Assembly (NCBI RefSeq): GCF_003086295.3
Contig: NC_092044.1
Coordinates: forward strand, 69,879,213-69,943,212
DNA: 64,000 nucleotides
DNA from: Arachis hypogaea
Lineage: Eukaryota > Streptophyta > Magnoliopsida > Fabales > Fabaceae
Direction of reading: 5' to 3'
Shown here piece after piece: positions 10,265 through 22,211 of this stretch. The translations under genes and the position numbers were made by a program. Below the pieces are notes generated by a model that saw only the letters and a list, made by a program, of their open reading frames with translations, did not search any database and had not been told where the DNA came from. Each line of letters begins with the position of its first letter. Position 1 is the first letter of the stretch.

Positions 10265-11210
10265 TGACAGTGCAGTTGCTTTTTAGCTTAACGTGTGAAT
10301 GATCCTTTGGTGCTCCAAATCCTCTCCATGTAATGCTTAAGCCTGTGGCCATTCACTGTTAATGTATGTCTCTTTGAATCCTCTTTCATGATTTCCACAA
10401 ACCTATAGGGAGAGACTTTGGTGATCAGAAATGGTCCGGACCATCTTGACTTCAATTTCCCAAGGAAGATCCTCAATCTTGAATTGAAGAGCAAAACTCT
10501 TTGTCCTGGCTCAAAGCTCCTTGTTGCTATCTTTTGATCATGCCTCCTCTTGGTTATTTCCTTGTATATCTTGGCACTTTCATATGCTTCTGTTCTGAAG
10601 TCTTCTAATTTATTCAGTTGTAAGACTCTTTTTCGCCAACAGCTTTGGTATAAAAATTCAGAAATCTTGTAGACCAGAATGCTTTGTATTCCAACTCCAT
10701 TGTTAAATAACAAGTCTTACCATAAACCAACTAATATGGAGACATACCAATTGGTGTCTTGAAGGCTGTTCTATAAGTCCAAAGTACATCCTCCAGTTTC
10801 TAGGGCCAATCTTTTCTGGAGGTTCCAACAGTTTTCTCAAGTATTCTCTTGAGTTCCCTATTTGAAATTTCAGCTTATCCACTTGTTTTGGGGTGGTATG
10901 GTATAGCAACCATGTGTTTCACCCCATATCTATGAAGGAGGACCTCAAGTTGCTTGTTGCAAAAATGGCTTCCTCTATCATTAATCAAAGCTCTGGGTAC
11001 ACCAAATCTACTAAAGATATTCTTCCTCAAGATATTCAAGTCCACCTTTGCATCATTTGTAGCTGAAGGAATTGTCTTAACCAATTCGGAAACATAATCC
11101 AGAGCTACCAAAATATAGTTGTTTGAGTATAAGCATGAGAATGGTCTCGTAAAATCAATGCCCCATACATCAAATAACTCCACTTCTAGTATGTAATTTT
11201 GTGGCATTTC
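10265..11210 (-). pseudogene. Athila integrase, broken
   Basis: The core shows DVWGIDF and [10 protein letters not shown] (first two catalytic Asp) and HPKTSG followed by a stop and AEIS, so the third acidic residue survives but a Gln codon before it has become TAA (+ strand 10875-10877). The tail reads SFEPGQRVLLFNSRLRIF and LKSRWSGPF, the usual C-terminal region. A frameshift lies near 10710-10870. The role would be insertion of the cDNA; this copy is dead. Confidence 0.85.
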
Positions 11211-12321
11211 ATTTTTTTAGGAAAGTTTCCTGCTCTTTGACATTGATCACATCTTATCACAAATTTTTTTGAGTCTTTAAAGATGGTTGGCCAAAAGAAG
11301 CCACATTGAAACACCTTTGAAGCAATTCTTTCTCCCCCAAAAGACCTCCGTATTCAGATCCATGACAATGCCATAACACCTCTTGAGCCTCCTCATATGA
11401 TATGCATCTCCTTATCATTCCATCTGAACATCTTTTAAATAAATAATGCTAATCCCAAAGAAAGTGCTTAGTGTTATGAATTAGTTTCTTTGTTCGTTGC
11501 TTAGTAAATTCTTGAGGGATAACGCTTGCAGCCTTATAGTTTACAATGTTAGCAAACCATCGTGCATTTTGAATAAAAAAGAGATGCTCATCAAAAAAGC
11601 TTTCATTCAAAGGAGTTTGTCAATTTTGATCGTTTTCAAGTATGAGTCTTGAGAGGTGGTCTGCTACTTGGTTTTCTGATCCTCCCCTCATCTCTTATTT
11701 CAACATCAAATTCTTGAAGTAGAATGATCCACCTTATCAGTCTTGGCTTTGCTTCCTGTTTAGTCAAGAGGTATTTCTATGCAGCATGATCAGTATATAC
11801 AATTACCTTGGAGCAAATCAGATATGATCTAAACTTATTAAAGGAAAATACAATAGCTAACAATTCCTTTTCAGTAGTTGTATATTTTTTCTGGGCCTCA
11901 TTCAATACTTTACTAGTATGATATATAACATGCAAGAGGTTATCCTACCTTTGTCCTAACACCACACCAATTGCAAGGTCATTTTCATCACACATTAATT
12001 CAAATGGTGAATCCCAAATTGGTGGTGCTAAGATAGGTGCAGACATAAGATTTTTCTTAATAGTTTCAAAGGCTAATAATAGGCATTCTTTGTCAAAATT
12101 GAAAGGTTGATCAGATGCTAAAAGATTACTCAAAGGCTTAGTAATCTTTCAAAATATTTGATGAACCTTCTATAGAATCCAACAAGTCCCAAAAAACTTC
12201 TAATTGTCTTGACGTTGCTAGGTGGTGGTAATCTTTCAATAACCTCCACTTTAACTTTGTCCACCTCTGTCACCATAAAGTGACATTTCTCTCAGTATAA
12301 AACTAAGTTTGTTTCTTCACA
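11211..12321 (-). pseudogene. Athila RNase H and integrase zinc-finger region, decayed
   Basis: Fragments in several frames: SDQPFNFDKECLLLAFETIK, CDENDLAIGVVLGQR (start of RNase H, normally CDASDYAIGAVLGQR), [26 protein letters not shown] and FDVEIRDE. Several frameshifts and stops. The zinc-finger of integrase would lie around 11210-11450, where only pieces are visible. Confidence 0.7.
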
Positions 12322-12960
12322 TCATTTCAAAACCAAGGAAAAATGGTGTAAACAATCAACAAATGAACTACCAAATACTAAAAAGTCATCCATAAAAATC
12401 TCCATGAACTTCTCAATCATATCAGAGAAAATGGATAGCATACACCTTTGAAATGTGACGAGTGCGTTGTAGAGTCCAATGGGCATGCGCCATATGCAAA
12501 CACTCCAAATGGGCAAGTGAAAGATGTCTTCTCTTGATCTTTTAGGTAGACCATAATTTGACTGTAGCCAGAGTATCCATCAAGGAAGCAATAATATGCA
12601 TGTCTAGTAAGCCTTTCCAACGTTTGATCAATGAAAGAGAGTGAAAAATAATCTTTTCTTGTTGCATCACTGAGCCTTCTGTAATCTATGTACATCCTCC
12701 ATCCTGTAACTATTCTTGTTAGAATAACTTCATTTCTTTCATAAGGCACCATAGTGACTCTACCCTTCTTAGGCACAACCTATACTGGACTAACCCATGA
12801 ACTATCTGAAATTAGGTATATAATTCCAGCATCCCACAACTTGAGCATTTCTTTTTGAACCACTTCTTTCATGGTTGGGTTGAGTCTTCAATGAGGTTGT
12901 ACCAATGGCCTAGCATCCTCCCCTAGCAATATTTTATGCATGCACATTGTTGCTACTTTC
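12322..12960 (-). pseudogene. Athila reverse transcriptase, near-complete but broken
   Basis: Order on the minus strand: SSWVSPVQVVPKKG-like start, TGWRMYIDYRRLSDATRKD, LDGYSGYSQI, MPIGLYNALVTFQRCM, then the catalytic box FMDDFLVFG. A frameshift lies between the two longest open stretches (near 12420-12520). The catalytic double Asp is kept. Function: RNA- and DNA-dependent DNA polymerase of the element. Confidence 0.85.
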
Positions 12961-13660
12961 ATTGAAGTCTCACTGGTTGAGTACAGATGCTGGTTGCTAG
13001 CAATTGTCTCAATTAGTTCGTGAGCCTCCTCAATTGTCTTTCTCATTTGTATAGAACCATCAGTAGAGTGGTCTAGGGACATTCTAGCCACGTCTGTGAG
13101 CCCGTACTAGAAGATGTCTAGTTGCACCCATTCTGAATTTATTTCAGTTGGGCATTTCCGTAGAATTCTCCTGTACCTCCCCCAAGCATCATGAAGAGAT
13201 TCATTAACCTCTTGTTTGAAGCCCTGGATGTCCAGTCTTAACTGGGTGAGCTTTCCTGGACACAAATATTGATTTAGAAACTTGTTCACTAGCTGATTCC
13301 ATGTTTTCAAGCTAGATTTGGATTGGTTATCCAACCACCTCTTTGCTTGGTCCTTTACTGCAAAAGGAAAGAGTAACAATCTGTAGACATCCTGGTCTAC
13401 TCCCTCAGTGCGTACTGTGTTCGCTATTTGCAAGAAATTTGCAATGAACTCTGCGGGTTCTTCCTGTAGAAGTCTATTATAGTGACAGTTTTGCTGCACT
13501 AGAATAATCAGCTAAGGGTTTAGCTCAGAATTGCTTGCTTTATTATGGGGTATACTGATACTTCTTCTATAGAAGTCAGGAGTGGGGACTGTATAGGACC
13601 CCAAGTTTCTTCTAAACTGTTCATTCCCATTTGAGTCCATAATAAACTCTTTCCGTTCCT
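12961..13660 (-). pseudogene. Athila gag, fused to RT
   Basis: Starts near 13643 (MDSNGNEQFRRNLG) and reads through QQNCHYNRLLQEEPAEFIANFLQ-like sequence, FPFAVKDQAKRWLD, LVNKFLNQYLCPGK and SLHDAWGRYRRILRKCP, the retrotransposon gag core also seen in element C. After HELIETIASNQHLYSTSETSMK the frame runs straight into CMHKILLGEDARP, which belongs to the RT N-terminus. Gag C-terminus, protease and linker are therefore lost by a deletion of perhaps 2 kb (estimate from element C and known gag-pol order). Confidence 0.85.
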
Positions 13661-14791
13661 TTACACACAGTTAGAAAATAAGGAAATCGGAAGGTAGGCG
13701 TCTCTATGTCAGAATATAGAGCACTTCCAGTGAAGTGATGATAAGAAGAACGGAGGTAGAGGAAGAGATGGAACTCGAATTTTTAGAAGAAAAAGAAAAT
13801 TAAGATTAAAATTACTTTTGTTTTATTTTATTTATTTATTTAATTTCGAAAATGACAAAGAAGTTTAAGGTTAAGACAACTAATTACTAAAAGGATTTGA
13901 AAATTAAATGTGATATTAAAAGTAGTTTTCGAAAATAAAAGAATGAAAAAGTCAACAAAAATTCAAATTTAAAAGAAAGTGAAGATTTGAAATTTGAAGT
14001 TTTTGAATTTGAAAAGAAGATAAAATACGTAAGTTTTAAAGTTTGAAAAGAAAGATAAGATCAAGATTTAAAAAGATTAAGAATTTAAATTTTGAAATTT
14101 GAATTTTGAAAAAGAATTGATTTTGAAATTTTAAATTTGAATTTTAAATTTTAAATTTTGAAATTGAATTTTTAAATTTTGAATTTAAATTAAGATAAGA
14201 TATGATTTTTGAAATTTAAAGAAGGATAAAAAAGATAAGATAAAGATTTGAAGAAGATTTGAAAAGAGTTGAAAAGATAAGAATTAAAATTTAAAATTGA
14301 AATTTTACTAACAAGAAAACACCAAACTTAAAATTTTTAAATCAAGATAAGAAAAGATAGTAAAGATTTCGAAAATTTGAATAAAGACAAAAGAAATATT
14401 TTTTTGGATTTTTGAATTTTAAAGAAAAAGAAAAACAACTAAAAGACACCAAACTTAAAAATTTAAGATCAAATGACACTAGTTTTCGAAAATTGAAAGA
14501 AAAAACAACTAAGAGACACATTCCTAAAATCAAACAAGAAAAATATCAAGAACAATTCGAACTCAATGAAGAACACTCAAGAACCATTTTTTCAAAAAAC
14601 TAAGGAAAGAAAAAACAAGGAAATACTAAAAAGACACCAACCTTAAAGATTGATACAAGACTCAAACAAAAGATAAAGAAAAGAAAGGTTTTGAAAAAGT
14701 TTTTGAAAAACAAAACAAGTAAAAGAGCAATAAAACCTCAAAAGTACCTAATTTAAGCAACAAGATAGTCTGGTAGTTTGTCAATCTCAAA
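13661..14791 (-). other. 5' leader of element 3, A/T-rich
   Basis: Extremely A-rich on the + strand (T-rich in element sense), with TTTTGAAATTT-like runs, like the leader of element C (26643-28330). It holds sense-strand copies of the box TTTTAAGTTTGGTGT (+ strand 14322-14335 and about 14447-14460) without the hairpin. Small open frames here are chance. Confidence 0.65.
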
Positions 14792-14812
14792 CAATCTCTG
14801 GCAACGACGCCA
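14792..14812 (-). other. Primer binding site, tRNA-Asp type
   Basis: On the minus strand TGGCGTCGTTGCCAGAGATTG, two mismatches from the TGGCGCCGTTGCCGGGGA site of Athila-type elements that pairs with the tRNA-Asp 3' end. It lies 6 bp from the LTR end at 14819. Confidence 0.8.
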
Positions 14813-15230
14813 AAAATTTGATAGGCGAAATTGAACTCTACAAGTTTCGCACAGATGAACTGGCAGGTGCACCGAGTCGTCCAAGTAATACCTCAGGTGA
14901 GTGAGGGACGAATCCCACGGAGATTGTTGGATTGAGCAAGCAATGGCTATCTTGTAAATCTTAGTCAGGTGATTAGAAAAGATGGTTGCTTGTTTGAAAG
15001 CATGAATGAAATACCAGATTGATGTGAAAATAGTGATAGAGATTCAGTTAAGGCTTCAGAGATGCGTATTCTTTCCAAATTATCTTTTTTTACTATCTAC
15101 TTCAATAATGAATGATTCATTCAATAGTAGCCGTAATTGACTAACTCATGTACCATCCTCATCAAGTTAGCCTCTTCTAAACCATAGCAGTCCACCATAT
15201 ATGAGCAACTCATGTCTGATGTGTGGAAAA

Positions 15231-17324
15231 TGATCCAACACAAAACTCACCGGCAAGTGTACCGGGTCGCATCAAGTAATAATAACTCACATGAGTGAGG
15301 TCGATCCGACAAGGATTGAAGGATTGAGCAATTTTAATTTAGTGGTTGATTTAGTCAAGCAAACAAGAGTTGATTTGAGTGATTTGTAATTGCCAGAAGC
15401 TAAATTGCATGAATTGTAAAGGGGAAAGGGAGAATTGCAGTAAATTAAAGAGAACAGAAAGTAAAAGTGTTAAATCTTAAAGAGAAAGTAAAGTAAATGA
15501 TAGAAACTTAGAGTGCAAGAAATGTAAATTGAAGAAGCTTAGAGTGCAGAAAATGTAAATTGCTTGAATATCAAAGGGCTCAGGGAACTAGGATTGCAGA
15601 ATCTAAATAAGGAAGAGTAAATTGCAACAAGTAGAAGAGTAGAAGATAACTTGGATTGAGATAGATCTTAAACATAAAAGTAAATTGGCTTGAAAAAGCC
15701 TCAGCAGATGAGCAGAAAGGAAAATGCACGATCTCAGGTGTCAAGAGACTAGAAAACTAAGTTTAGATCTCACTACCTTCTTTGATCCAATTCAGAAAAC
15801 ATTTGAAAGAGAATTGAAGATGAAGATCAGTAAAGAAAAACACAAATTCTTGAATTATGCAGTAAAATGAACAAAGAGATCTCAAGGTGAGGTTGAGACA
15901 GAATTTCCTGAACTCTTCACCTTCAAGACTCAGCAAAGCTTCTCAGAAAAGAAAACAAGAATACCCAGAGGAAGAGAACTCAATTCTCCTTCCCAATTCA
16001 AGCCAAAGTTCAAAGAAAATCCAAATTAAAAACAGAAGCAAAGATTAAAAATGAATAAGTTCTCAAATCAAAATTTCAAAAAGTAAAAAAAAAGGGTCCT
16101 CTCTACATCTAACTAACACCTATTTATACACTTCCTAATTTGGATCTAAGAATTTGGGTGGGCTCCAAAATTTGGTGGAGAAATGAATTAATTTGGATTT
16201 TTGATGGATTTTTGGCCCATGGTGCACCTCCCAAGGGAAAGCTCGGTTTTGGCAAGAGCAGTGGGCAAGGGCTTTGGTGATCTTGCCCTTCCAATGTGTT
16301 GCACGCTTCTTCATTGTGAGAAGGAAACAAAGCTCTTTGCAAGAGCTCTAAGCTCTTGGCAAGAGCTTTGCTTGTCCCTTGAGGTCCATGGTTCGATCCT
16401 TGGGTGGAGCACTTGCTGGTCATTTTTCTTGGCACAAGAGTAGCGCCCAATGTCTTCCCTCCTTGAGGTGCCCAGTTCGATCCTTGGGGAGTGCAGGAGC
16501 TGGCTTTTCTTCTTGGCAACAAAGTGGCACCTAAGACTTTGCTCCTTGGATGTCCTTGGTTCGAATCCCATGGAGTGAAAACAAGCCAATTTTGGCTTGT
16601 TTTTCTTGTGAGGTAGCGCTGCCCCCCTCCCCCTTGGTCTTGTATTCAAGCCTTGGTGAGTGCATTATTGAGCTCTTTTTCCCTTGATTTTTCCTTGAAG
16701 AAGCCCGAAAAAGCTCTTGGAGAAAGCTCTTGGCAAGAGCTTTGCTTTAAGTTTGCCTTGCTCCCTTCTTCCTTGTAGCACTTGGTTAAGCTCTTGGCAA
16801 GAGCTCTAGGCTCTTGGCAAGAGCTCTAGGCTCTTGGCAAGAGCTCTAGGCTCTTGGCAAGAGCTTGGCCTTTGATTTTTTTTTTAGGTAAAGCTCTCCA
16901 CAAGAGCTCTAGGCTCTTGGCAAGAGCTTTGTGCTCTTGTTCCTTGAATTCAGCCACGCTTTTCTTCCCTTGGGTCACGCTTCTCTTCCCTTGAGCATGC
17001 TTTCTTTATTTCCTTAAATCATGCTCCTTAGGCTACGCTTTCCTTATTTTTTTTTCTTTTCTTCACCTACAAGTAATTAAAACAACCAATCAAAGTATCA
17101 CAAAATTCACAAAGCTTAAAATTCATTTAAAAACCAATTAATTTTGGCTTAAACTTCATGATTTTGTATCAATTAAAGGGTGGTTGATTGATTCAAAGAA
17201 ACCATGCAATTCCACTCCAAATTACTTACTTACAATGCAAGAAAGTGCATAAAAACTAATGAAACAAGTGAAAAATGCTTGCAAAGCTAGCATATGATGA
17301 CTTGTTATTAATGTCCTCTCATCA
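15231..17324 (-). repeat. Solo LTR S, distinct family with AGCTCTTGGCAAGAGCT arrays
   Basis: 2094 bp. On the minus strand it starts TGATGAGAGGACATTAATAA and ends GTTGGATCA. It has a TATA box (TATAAATA on minus, + 16121-16128), upstream of it a long palindrome array, and near its end the U5 block CTCACTCATGTGAGTTATTA with CACTTGCCGGTGAG. No primer site or internal region adjoins it, so it is a solo LTR. I found no clean 5-bp target duplication (GAAAA left, ATTTA right). Open frames over the array are by-products of the repeats. Confidence 0.65.
16215..16935 (-). repeat. Palindrome array of solo LTR S
   Basis: At least ten copies of AGCTCTTGGCAAGAGCT or close variants (for example near 16330, 16352, 16725 and 16908). 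At 16791-16866 four copies stand in perfect tandem with a 20-bp period (CTCTTGGCAAGAGCTCTAGG). Arms are self-complementary around one central base. In element sense, the array lies just upstream of the TATA box. Confidence 0.85.
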
Positions 17325-17424
17325 ATTTAACTCATGGCTTCCCACTATAGCTGAAGGTAAAGACCTAAGCAATCCACTCCCCTTCGCAATCATAGTCAAA
17401 ATGCCGCAAACAAGGTCGGATCTT

Positions 17425-18871
17425 TGATGAGCGGATAATTTATATGCTTTTTGGCATTGTTTTTAGGTAGTTTTTAGCATGATCTAGTTACTTTTAGGGA
17501 TGTTTTCATTAGTTTTTATGCTAAATTCACATTTCTGGACTTTACTATGAGTTTGTGTGTTTTTCTGTGATTTCAGGTATTTTCTGGCTGAAATTGAGGG
17601 ACCTGAGCAAAACTCTGATAGGAGGCTGACAAAGGACTGCTGATGCTGTTGGAATCTGACATCCCTGCACTCGAAATAGTTTTTTTGGAGCTACAGAATT
17701 TTAAATGGTGCGCTCTCAAAAGCGTTGGAAAGTAGACATTCAGAGCTTTCCAGAAATATATAATAGTCCATACTTTATTCGTGATTAGATGACGTAAACG
17801 GGCGCTCAACCCAAGTTCCATGCTGCATTTTGGAGTCAAACGCCAGAAACACGTCACAAACCAGAGTTGAACGCCCAAAACACGTTACAACTTGGAGTTC
17901 AACTCCAAGAGAAGCCTCAACTCGTGGATAGATCAAGCTCAGCCCAAGCACACACCAAGTGGGCCCCGGAAGTAGATTTATGCATCAATTACTTACCTCT
18001 GTAAACCCTAGTAGCTAGTTTAAGTATAAATAGAACTTTTTACCTTTGTATTATTCATCCTGGATCCTGAATTGTATTTTTTGATCCTGTGATCACGTTT
18101 AAGGGCTGGCCATTCGGCCATGCCTGAACCTTTATTACTTATGTATTTTCAACGGTGGAGTTTCTACACACCATAGATTAAGGGTGTGGAGCTCTGCTGT
18201 ACCTCGAGTTTTAATGCAAGTACTTCTGTTTTTTTTATTCAATTCGACTTATTCTTGTTCTAAGATATTCGTTGCACTTCAACTTGATGAATGTGATGAT
18301 CCGTGACACTCATCATCATTCTCACCTATGAACACGTGACTGACAACCAGTTCCGATCTACCTTAGACCGGGCGCATATCTCTTGGATTCCTTAATCAGA
18401 ATCTTCGTGGTATAAGCTAGAATTGATGGCAGTATTCATGAGAATCCGGAAAGTCTAACCTTGTCTGTGGTATTCCGAGTAGGATTCCGGGATTGAATGA
18501 CTGTGACAAGCTTCAAACTACTGAAGGCTGGGCGTTAGTGACAGACGCAAAAGAATCACGGGATTCTATTCCAACGTGATTGAGAACCGACAGATGATTA
18601 GCCGTGCTGTGACAGAGCATTTGGACCATTTTCACTGAGAGGATGGGATGTAGCCATTGACAATGGTGATGCCCTACATACAGCTTGCCATGAAAAGGAG
18701 TAAGAAGGATTGGATGAAAGCAGTAGGAAAACAGAGATTCAACATGGACAAGCATATCCATACGCTTATCTGAAATTTCCACCATTAATTTACATAAGTA
18801 TTTCTATCCTATTTTATTTATCTTTTAATTATCTAATCCAATCACATTTGAATCAGCCTGACTAAGATCTA
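17425..18871 (+). repeat. LTR L, family A, truncated
   Basis: Starts TGATGAGCGGATAATTTATA at 17425, with the GGAAAG block, a palindrome array (17799-17915), a TATA box (TATAAATA, 18025-18032) and the CCTTGTCTGTGGTATTCCG block. It stops at CCTGACTAAGATCTA where element B begins. The last 170 bp or so of a normal family A LTR are missing from the window, so whether it was a solo LTR or part of a full element cannot be told. Confidence 0.8.
17799..17915 (+). repeat. Palindrome array of LTR L
   Basis: Four decayed copies of the CTGGCGTTNAACGCCAG motif (GGGCGCTCAACCC, GGAGTCAAACGCCAG, GAGTTGAACGCCC, TTGGAGTTCAACTCCAA). The last is a near-perfect palindrome with altered arms that still pair. It ends about 110 bp before the TATA box. 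Confidence 0.7.
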
Positions 18872-19808
18872 TGATAAACCCATATTTTACGGTTTATCTT
18901 GTGCTTAATTGAGTGGATTTTATCAACTCTTCACCCACTTATTCATACTATTTGCATGGTTTTGTATTTGCCTTCCTAATTATGTGCTTTGATTGAAAAA
19001 ATGCTTCTTTGACTTTAATTTTATTAATATTAATTCTCCTTTTATACCATTAGATGCCTTGATATGTGTGTTAAGTATTTTCAGAGATTACAAGGCAGGA
19101 ATGGCTCAGAGGATGGAAAGGAAGCATGCAAAAGTGGAAGGAATACAAGAAGTTGGAGAAACTACTAAGTTGTCTAGCCTGACCTCTTCGCATTCAAACA
19201 GCGATAACTTTAGCTACAGAGGTCCAAACAACGCGGTTCCAGTTGCGTTGGAAAGCTAACGTCCGGGGCTTCGATTTGATATATAATATGCCATAGTGGC
19301 CCTGACGCTAGGCGAAGCGACCGCGTGCTCCATGCGGCCGCGTTGCAAGTGACGGAAATCAGAGAAGTTAAATTCGCAACCAGCGAATTCTGGGCTGTTT
19401 CTGACCCAGTTCTCGGCCCAGAAAACACAGATTAGAGGCTATAAAGTGGGGGAATGCATCCATTCATTATCATTCACTCATAATTCACTTTTCATGTTTT
19501 AGATGTAGTTTTAGAGAGAGAGGTTCTCTGCTCTCTCTCTATTAGGATTAGGATTAGGATTAGAAATTGGAATTTTTAGAAGCTAGGATTTAGGACCTCT
19601 CTTGGTTTTTAAGAGTGACTCTCGATTCAGGTTCAATGTTCCTTTTTATTTATTTTTCCAATTAAATTTATGAACTCTTCCATGTTACAGATTACTCTTT
19701 TAAATTAATGCTATTTAAGATATTTCAGATCTATGATTGCTTTCTTTAATTTATGTTGTCGGTATTTATCCAAATTATTTTCATTCGAGTAGATAGTTTT
19801 CCTTTTGG
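18872..19808 (+). repeat. 5' LTR of element B, 3' end deleted
   Basis: Starts TGATAAACCCATATTTTACG. It holds the GGAAAG...ATATATAAT block (about 19247-19290), palindromic GCGGCCGC-type sites (19305-19365) and a TATA box (TATAAAG, 19440-19446). It matches the 3' LTR up to CCTTTTGG and then jumps into internal sequence, so its tail and the primer site are gone. Confidence 0.8.
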
Positions 19809-19862
19809 ACAGAGAGTTACGCAGGAGCAGGGGTTGAGGCGCGCTATTAGCACAAATTGACT

Positions 19863-20265
19863 CCACGCGGACGCGTCATCGACGCGTCCGCGTCATTTGG
19901 AAAAATAGCCTCCCACGCGATCGCGTCACCCACGCGGCCGCGTGACCTGAAATCGGCGTAAAAAGGGAGTATGGCCGAAAGTTGAGCTGGAATTGGGCTG
20001 GACCCGTGCTAGCAGCACAAGCCCTGCCACGCGAACGCGTCACCCACGCGTCCGCGTCATATTGGAAATAAGGCCACCCACGCGATCGCGTCACCCTGGA
20101 TTTTGGCAATACCAAGTTTCGAACAGAGAGTTGTGCAGCCGCGAGGCTGCACTCGCGCCACTAGCACAAATCGAGTCACGCGATCGCGTGCCCCACGCGT
20201 CCGCGTCTCCAAACCTTATCGCGCACCACGCAACTGCGTCACCCACGCAACCACGTCGCCAGCGT
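19863..20265 (+). repeat. Internal palindrome array of element B, ACGCGNNCGCGT type
   Basis: About eleven copies of a palindrome with a two-base centre, CACGCGNNCGCGTC or GACGCGTCCGCGTC (for example 19866, 19883, 19915, 19930, 20029, 20047, 20081, 20176, 20194). Followed by a pyrimidine-rich run (20290-20360). GC-rich and unlike its A/T-rich surroundings. The same motif is in the LTR in degenerate form. Confidence 0.8.
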
Positions 20266-20800
20266 CGCAGAACCTATCCAGATTAGTGCCAATTTTCTTA
20301 TCTTTTCTCTTCTAATCCTAATTTCTTCCTTCTCTCTCCTTTCTCACTTTCTTTTTCTACTTCTCATTCTTTTTCACTTTCATTTTATTTTATTTAATTT
20401 ATTTGCATACTTTCACTCATTGCATATTTTATTTTTCTAAAAAGTTATTATTGGTGTTCAAATATTCTTATTCAACTGTTACATCTTTTCTGGTATTTTC
20501 TTGGTGCTTCATGACTTGTTTAATTCTGATTGAGTAATATTATTTAAATCAATGCCAATCTTTTATACCTATATTACTTTTGCATTGACATGAATTTATA
20601 TTATCTCTCCTTACCCAAACTCTCTTCCCTATTGTTGCAACTTTTTGCACTCTTGATTTGCCATATCCTTCTATTATTTTCTCACTTGCATGTTGTAGCT
20701 ACCATGTAATTGAGACCCTTATTTTTGGCATTAACCAACCCCTGTTTTATTTGTTTTCTATCTTTGCTTTGGGTTACTTTCCTTCCCTTTTTCTTTCAGG

Positions 20801-20938
20801 ATGGCCACCAGGAAGAGACCGGAAGACGTTTACATGGGAGAGACAAACAAGTTCCTACGCACATTCCTTGATGAGAAAAGCATCAGTTGGAGCCACCCGT
20901 CCACCTGCACATCTCAGCATGCACCGAGGACGGTGTAG
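20801..20938 (+). pseudogene. 45-codon remnant of element B
   Basis: ATG after TTCTTTCAGG reads MATRKRPEDVYMGETNK and ends in TAG inside the hairpin module. A related stretch occurs on the minus strand in element E (around 39290-39420). It may be the end of a former ORF or, given the TTTCTTTCAG before it, a 3' exon. No known domain. Confidence 0.35.
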
Positions 20939-20956
20939 TCTTTAAGTGTGGGGAGG
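20920..20956 (+). promoter_or_regulatory. Hairpin-box module, internal copy in element B
   Basis: TGCACCG, loop AGGA, CGGTGTA: 7 pairs including one G-T. Then a 3-base gap and TTTAAGTGTGGGGAGG (20941-20956). Same geometry as the LTR-adjacent copy but a different stem sequence. Confidence 0.6.
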
Positions 20957-22211
20957 TCGATACCGATCTCCATGGGTTAGTACTTTCTTGTCTCAAACAC
21001 CAATGTTTAAATTTTCTTTGTAGATTAGTTGTTGCATTTGCATGTTTAATTGTTTTTGTGCATATTTTTACTACTTGGTTAAAGTAATATTTTCTTTTTC
21101 AAGAACTTTTTATAATATTTCACTAATTTGAATAAAACTTTTTGAAGAACTTTTATGAAAGAAATATTATTTTGGAACATGGTTTAAAGCTCGAACACAC
21201 AAAACCAGTGAGATTTTGAGCCTATTTGATTGGTTGCATTTTATCAACCAATATTTTATTTTTGGTGTGTGTTTCTCTCTCTAAAATTGTGATCTTTGTC
21301 TTGCTTAATTCTATATTTCCATTGTTTAATGTATGCATACACTTATATGATTGAGGCCTTGTTTCACTGAGCTTACATACCCATATGGCCTTAACCTTTT
21401 CATTATCTATTGCAAACCAATTTTGAGCCTATTTTACCCCTTTATTCTTTACTTTAGCACATCATTAACTCTAAGCGAAAAACAATAATGTCCTTAATTT
21501 GAATCCTTGGTTAGCTTAGACTAGTGAAAATACTTATGAATTAAGTGTGGGGAAGAGTGGGTTTGGAAACATATATATATAAAAGAGCAAAATAAGTGAA
21601 AGGGGACAAAATGCCCCAAAGTAAGTGAAAGCAATGCATATGAGTTACACTTGAAATTAGAATGCATGAATATATGGAAAACATGGTTAATGGATGGTTA
21701 GATGTTGTGTTATGATTACATGGATTGTTTAAGTTAGGTAGGAAAGTTTAAGTTAATTAAGGATTCAGATTTTAGTCCACTTGGCCAAATACAATCCTAC
21801 CTTGACCCTAACCCCATTACAACCCTTAAAAGACCTCTTGATATGTGTATTTGTGCATTAAATTTATGTTGATTGTTAGATGAAGAGCAAGCCTTAGAAA
21901 GCAAGGTTAGTAGAGAATTGAGAGATCGAACCTTAAACACCTGAGTGATTAGAGTGTATACACTGCCAGTAAGGGTTCGATGCTCAATTCCTTGTTCCCT
22001 GCTTTCATAAGCTATTTTCTTCTTACAAGTCTATTTGTGCTTCATTTTTATGATTTGAATTAGTGAAATCCAGTTCATATTTGTTCTTGAAAGATTTGAT
22101 TATTTTTAATCAAGTAGGTAGAAACATTTTGCATGTAGTTGCATTTATATAGATAGGTTGTATTTCATACATTCTACCATTCCTCTTCATCTTTATAGCC
22201 TCTCTTGAGCT
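20957..22211 (+). other. Internal 3' region of element B
   Basis: No open frame of note. A further box TTAAGTGTGGGGA without a hairpin lies at 21541. Probably 3' untranslated sequence of the ancestral element. Confidence 0.5.

Larger units (their letters stand above)
10213..17424 (-). mobile_element. Element 3: Athila-like gypsy element, internally deleted
   Basis: Reading right to left: 5' LTR remnant, tRNA-Asp-type primer site, A/T-rich leader, gag, RT, RNase H, integrase. The protease and gag C-terminal region are missing because gag joins RT directly. The integrase end is cut by element 2 and the LTR by LTR L. Its ends and 3' half are not in the window. Confidence 0.85.
14819..17424 (-). 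repeat. 5' LTR of element 3, interrupted and truncated
   Basis: 14819-15230 holds the U5 end in reverse (the conserved block CTCACCTGAGGTATTACTTGG on the minus strand, with CAACAATCTCCGTGGGATTCG). Solo LTR S then interrupts it. 17325-17424 looks like its continuation (minus strand CCGACCTTGTTTGCGGCATT, the equivalent of CCTTGTCTGTGGTATTCCG in other LTRs). The rest is cut off by LTR L. Confidence 0.6.

Noticed and set aside
16124..16649. Open frames on both strands of solo LTR S
   Set aside because: Produced by the AGCTCTTGGCAAGAGCT repeats; sense and antisense are open together.
15226..17329. Target duplication for solo LTR S
   Set aside because: GAAAA and ATTTA flank the inferred ends and do not match; ACTCATG occurs near both sides but not at the ends, so I do not claim a duplication.
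19876..20315. Basic open frames over the ACGCG array of B
   Set aside because: Low-complexity translation of palindromes; no homologous frame in element E.
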